Shown one piece after another: positions 63,721 to 64,000 of a DNA stretch of 64,000 nt (position 1 is its first letter; every line of letters starts with the position of its first letter). Both the position numbers and the translations under genes were made by a program. The notes below the pieces were generated by a model. It worked only from the letters and a program-made list of their open reading frames with translations, was not told where the DNA came from and searched no databases. The stretch spans positions 648,479 to 712,478 of the forward strand of contig CAUYUJ010005002.1 in NCBI GenBank assembly GCA_963575745.1, in the 5' to 3' direction. The stretch is from Prorocentrum cordatum (taxonomy: Eukaryota > Sar > Dinophyceae > Prorocentrales > Prorocentraceae).

Positions 63721-64000
63721 CCGTGGCCACTCTCGCTCCCGAGGACCTCGGCGTTGGGCGCGCCAGCAGAAGTCGGGCTGGCCTTCGTGGGCTGCGGCCC
63801 GGCGCCCGCACGCTGGCGCGGCGCCCTCCTCGCGAGCGTTGGCAGGAGCCCAGCGCCCAGCGCGGCGGGCGAAGGTCCCGCGCGGCGGGCGCAGCTCAGG
63901 GTCCCCCAAAGAGGTGGGGTGCAGCTCGGCGCTGCTCGCTGTGCATCGGGGGCCCCCACACGGTGTGGTTACCACACCGCGCTGTGAGTCAGTGCAGTGG
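63721..64000. other. Window end, no gene recognised
   Basis: GC-rich frames are open on both strands without motif. CACACGGTGTGGTTACCACACCG (63956-63978) holds a small palindrome. Confidence 0.35.

Overview
The window reads as nuclear DNA of a dinoflagellate. The strongest sign is at 37182-37232, where three tandem copies of the dinoflagellate spliced-leader core (CCATTTTGGCTCAAG and close variants) start a LINE insertion. Supporting signs are a helical-repeat/pseudouridine-synthase fusion gene cut by GT-AG introns, an alveolin-like VEVP-repeat exon, a tyrosine-recombinase retrotransposon, and very abundant microsatellites. I cannot name the genus. No prokaryotic operons, rRNA, tRNA or CRISPR arrays were seen.

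Layout. 1-584 is a 156-bp tandem array with a perfect hairpin in each unit; 840-958 is a nested palindrome; about 1100-3600 is a decayed LINE (A). 3985-4432 is a CCCTATAG array. 5570-6640 and 12829-13410 are the two halves of one GAT microsatellite, split by a 6.2-kb DIRS/PAT-like element (6641-12828). That element has gag-like, RT-RNase H, tyrosine recombinase and methyltransferase-like reading frames, and split direct repeats in the order A1-ORFs-B1-A2-B2. 14033-15025 is an alveolin-like exon. 15-26 kb is mostly repeats, with one unassigned gene-like stretch (20090-22594). About 27400-29200 is LINE B (decayed), followed by Pro/Thr-rich coding-like repeats to 30690. 31-37 kb holds tandem satellites (395 bp, 83 bp, about 70-87 bp) and a possible minus-strand gene (35190-35785).

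37178-42390 is LINE C, nearly complete. It has an ORF1, then an endonuclease-RT ORF2 with a C-terminal CCHC knuckle, interrupted by two TGA codons and two frameshifts. It is flanked by a 16-bp direct repeat. 43556-44073 holds two palindromic MITEs. 45110-47395 is minus-strand LINE D, interrupted by a 155-bp palindromic MITE (46124-46278) and a TCC tract. 47395-48660 is plus-strand LINE E, 5'-truncated.

The best host gene covers 54275 to about 63240 (+). It is a protein of FASTK/HPR-like helical repeats fused to an RluA-type pseudouridine synthase, with at least six exons. Its introns are made of a hairpin element whose inverted repeat starts at the donor GT, a 12-copy satellite of about 150 bp, GGA and TCC microsatellites, and an AT-richer region. 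The protein probably acts in organelle RNA processing or modification. Otherwise the window is retroelement debris, MITEs and simple repeats around a few host exons.
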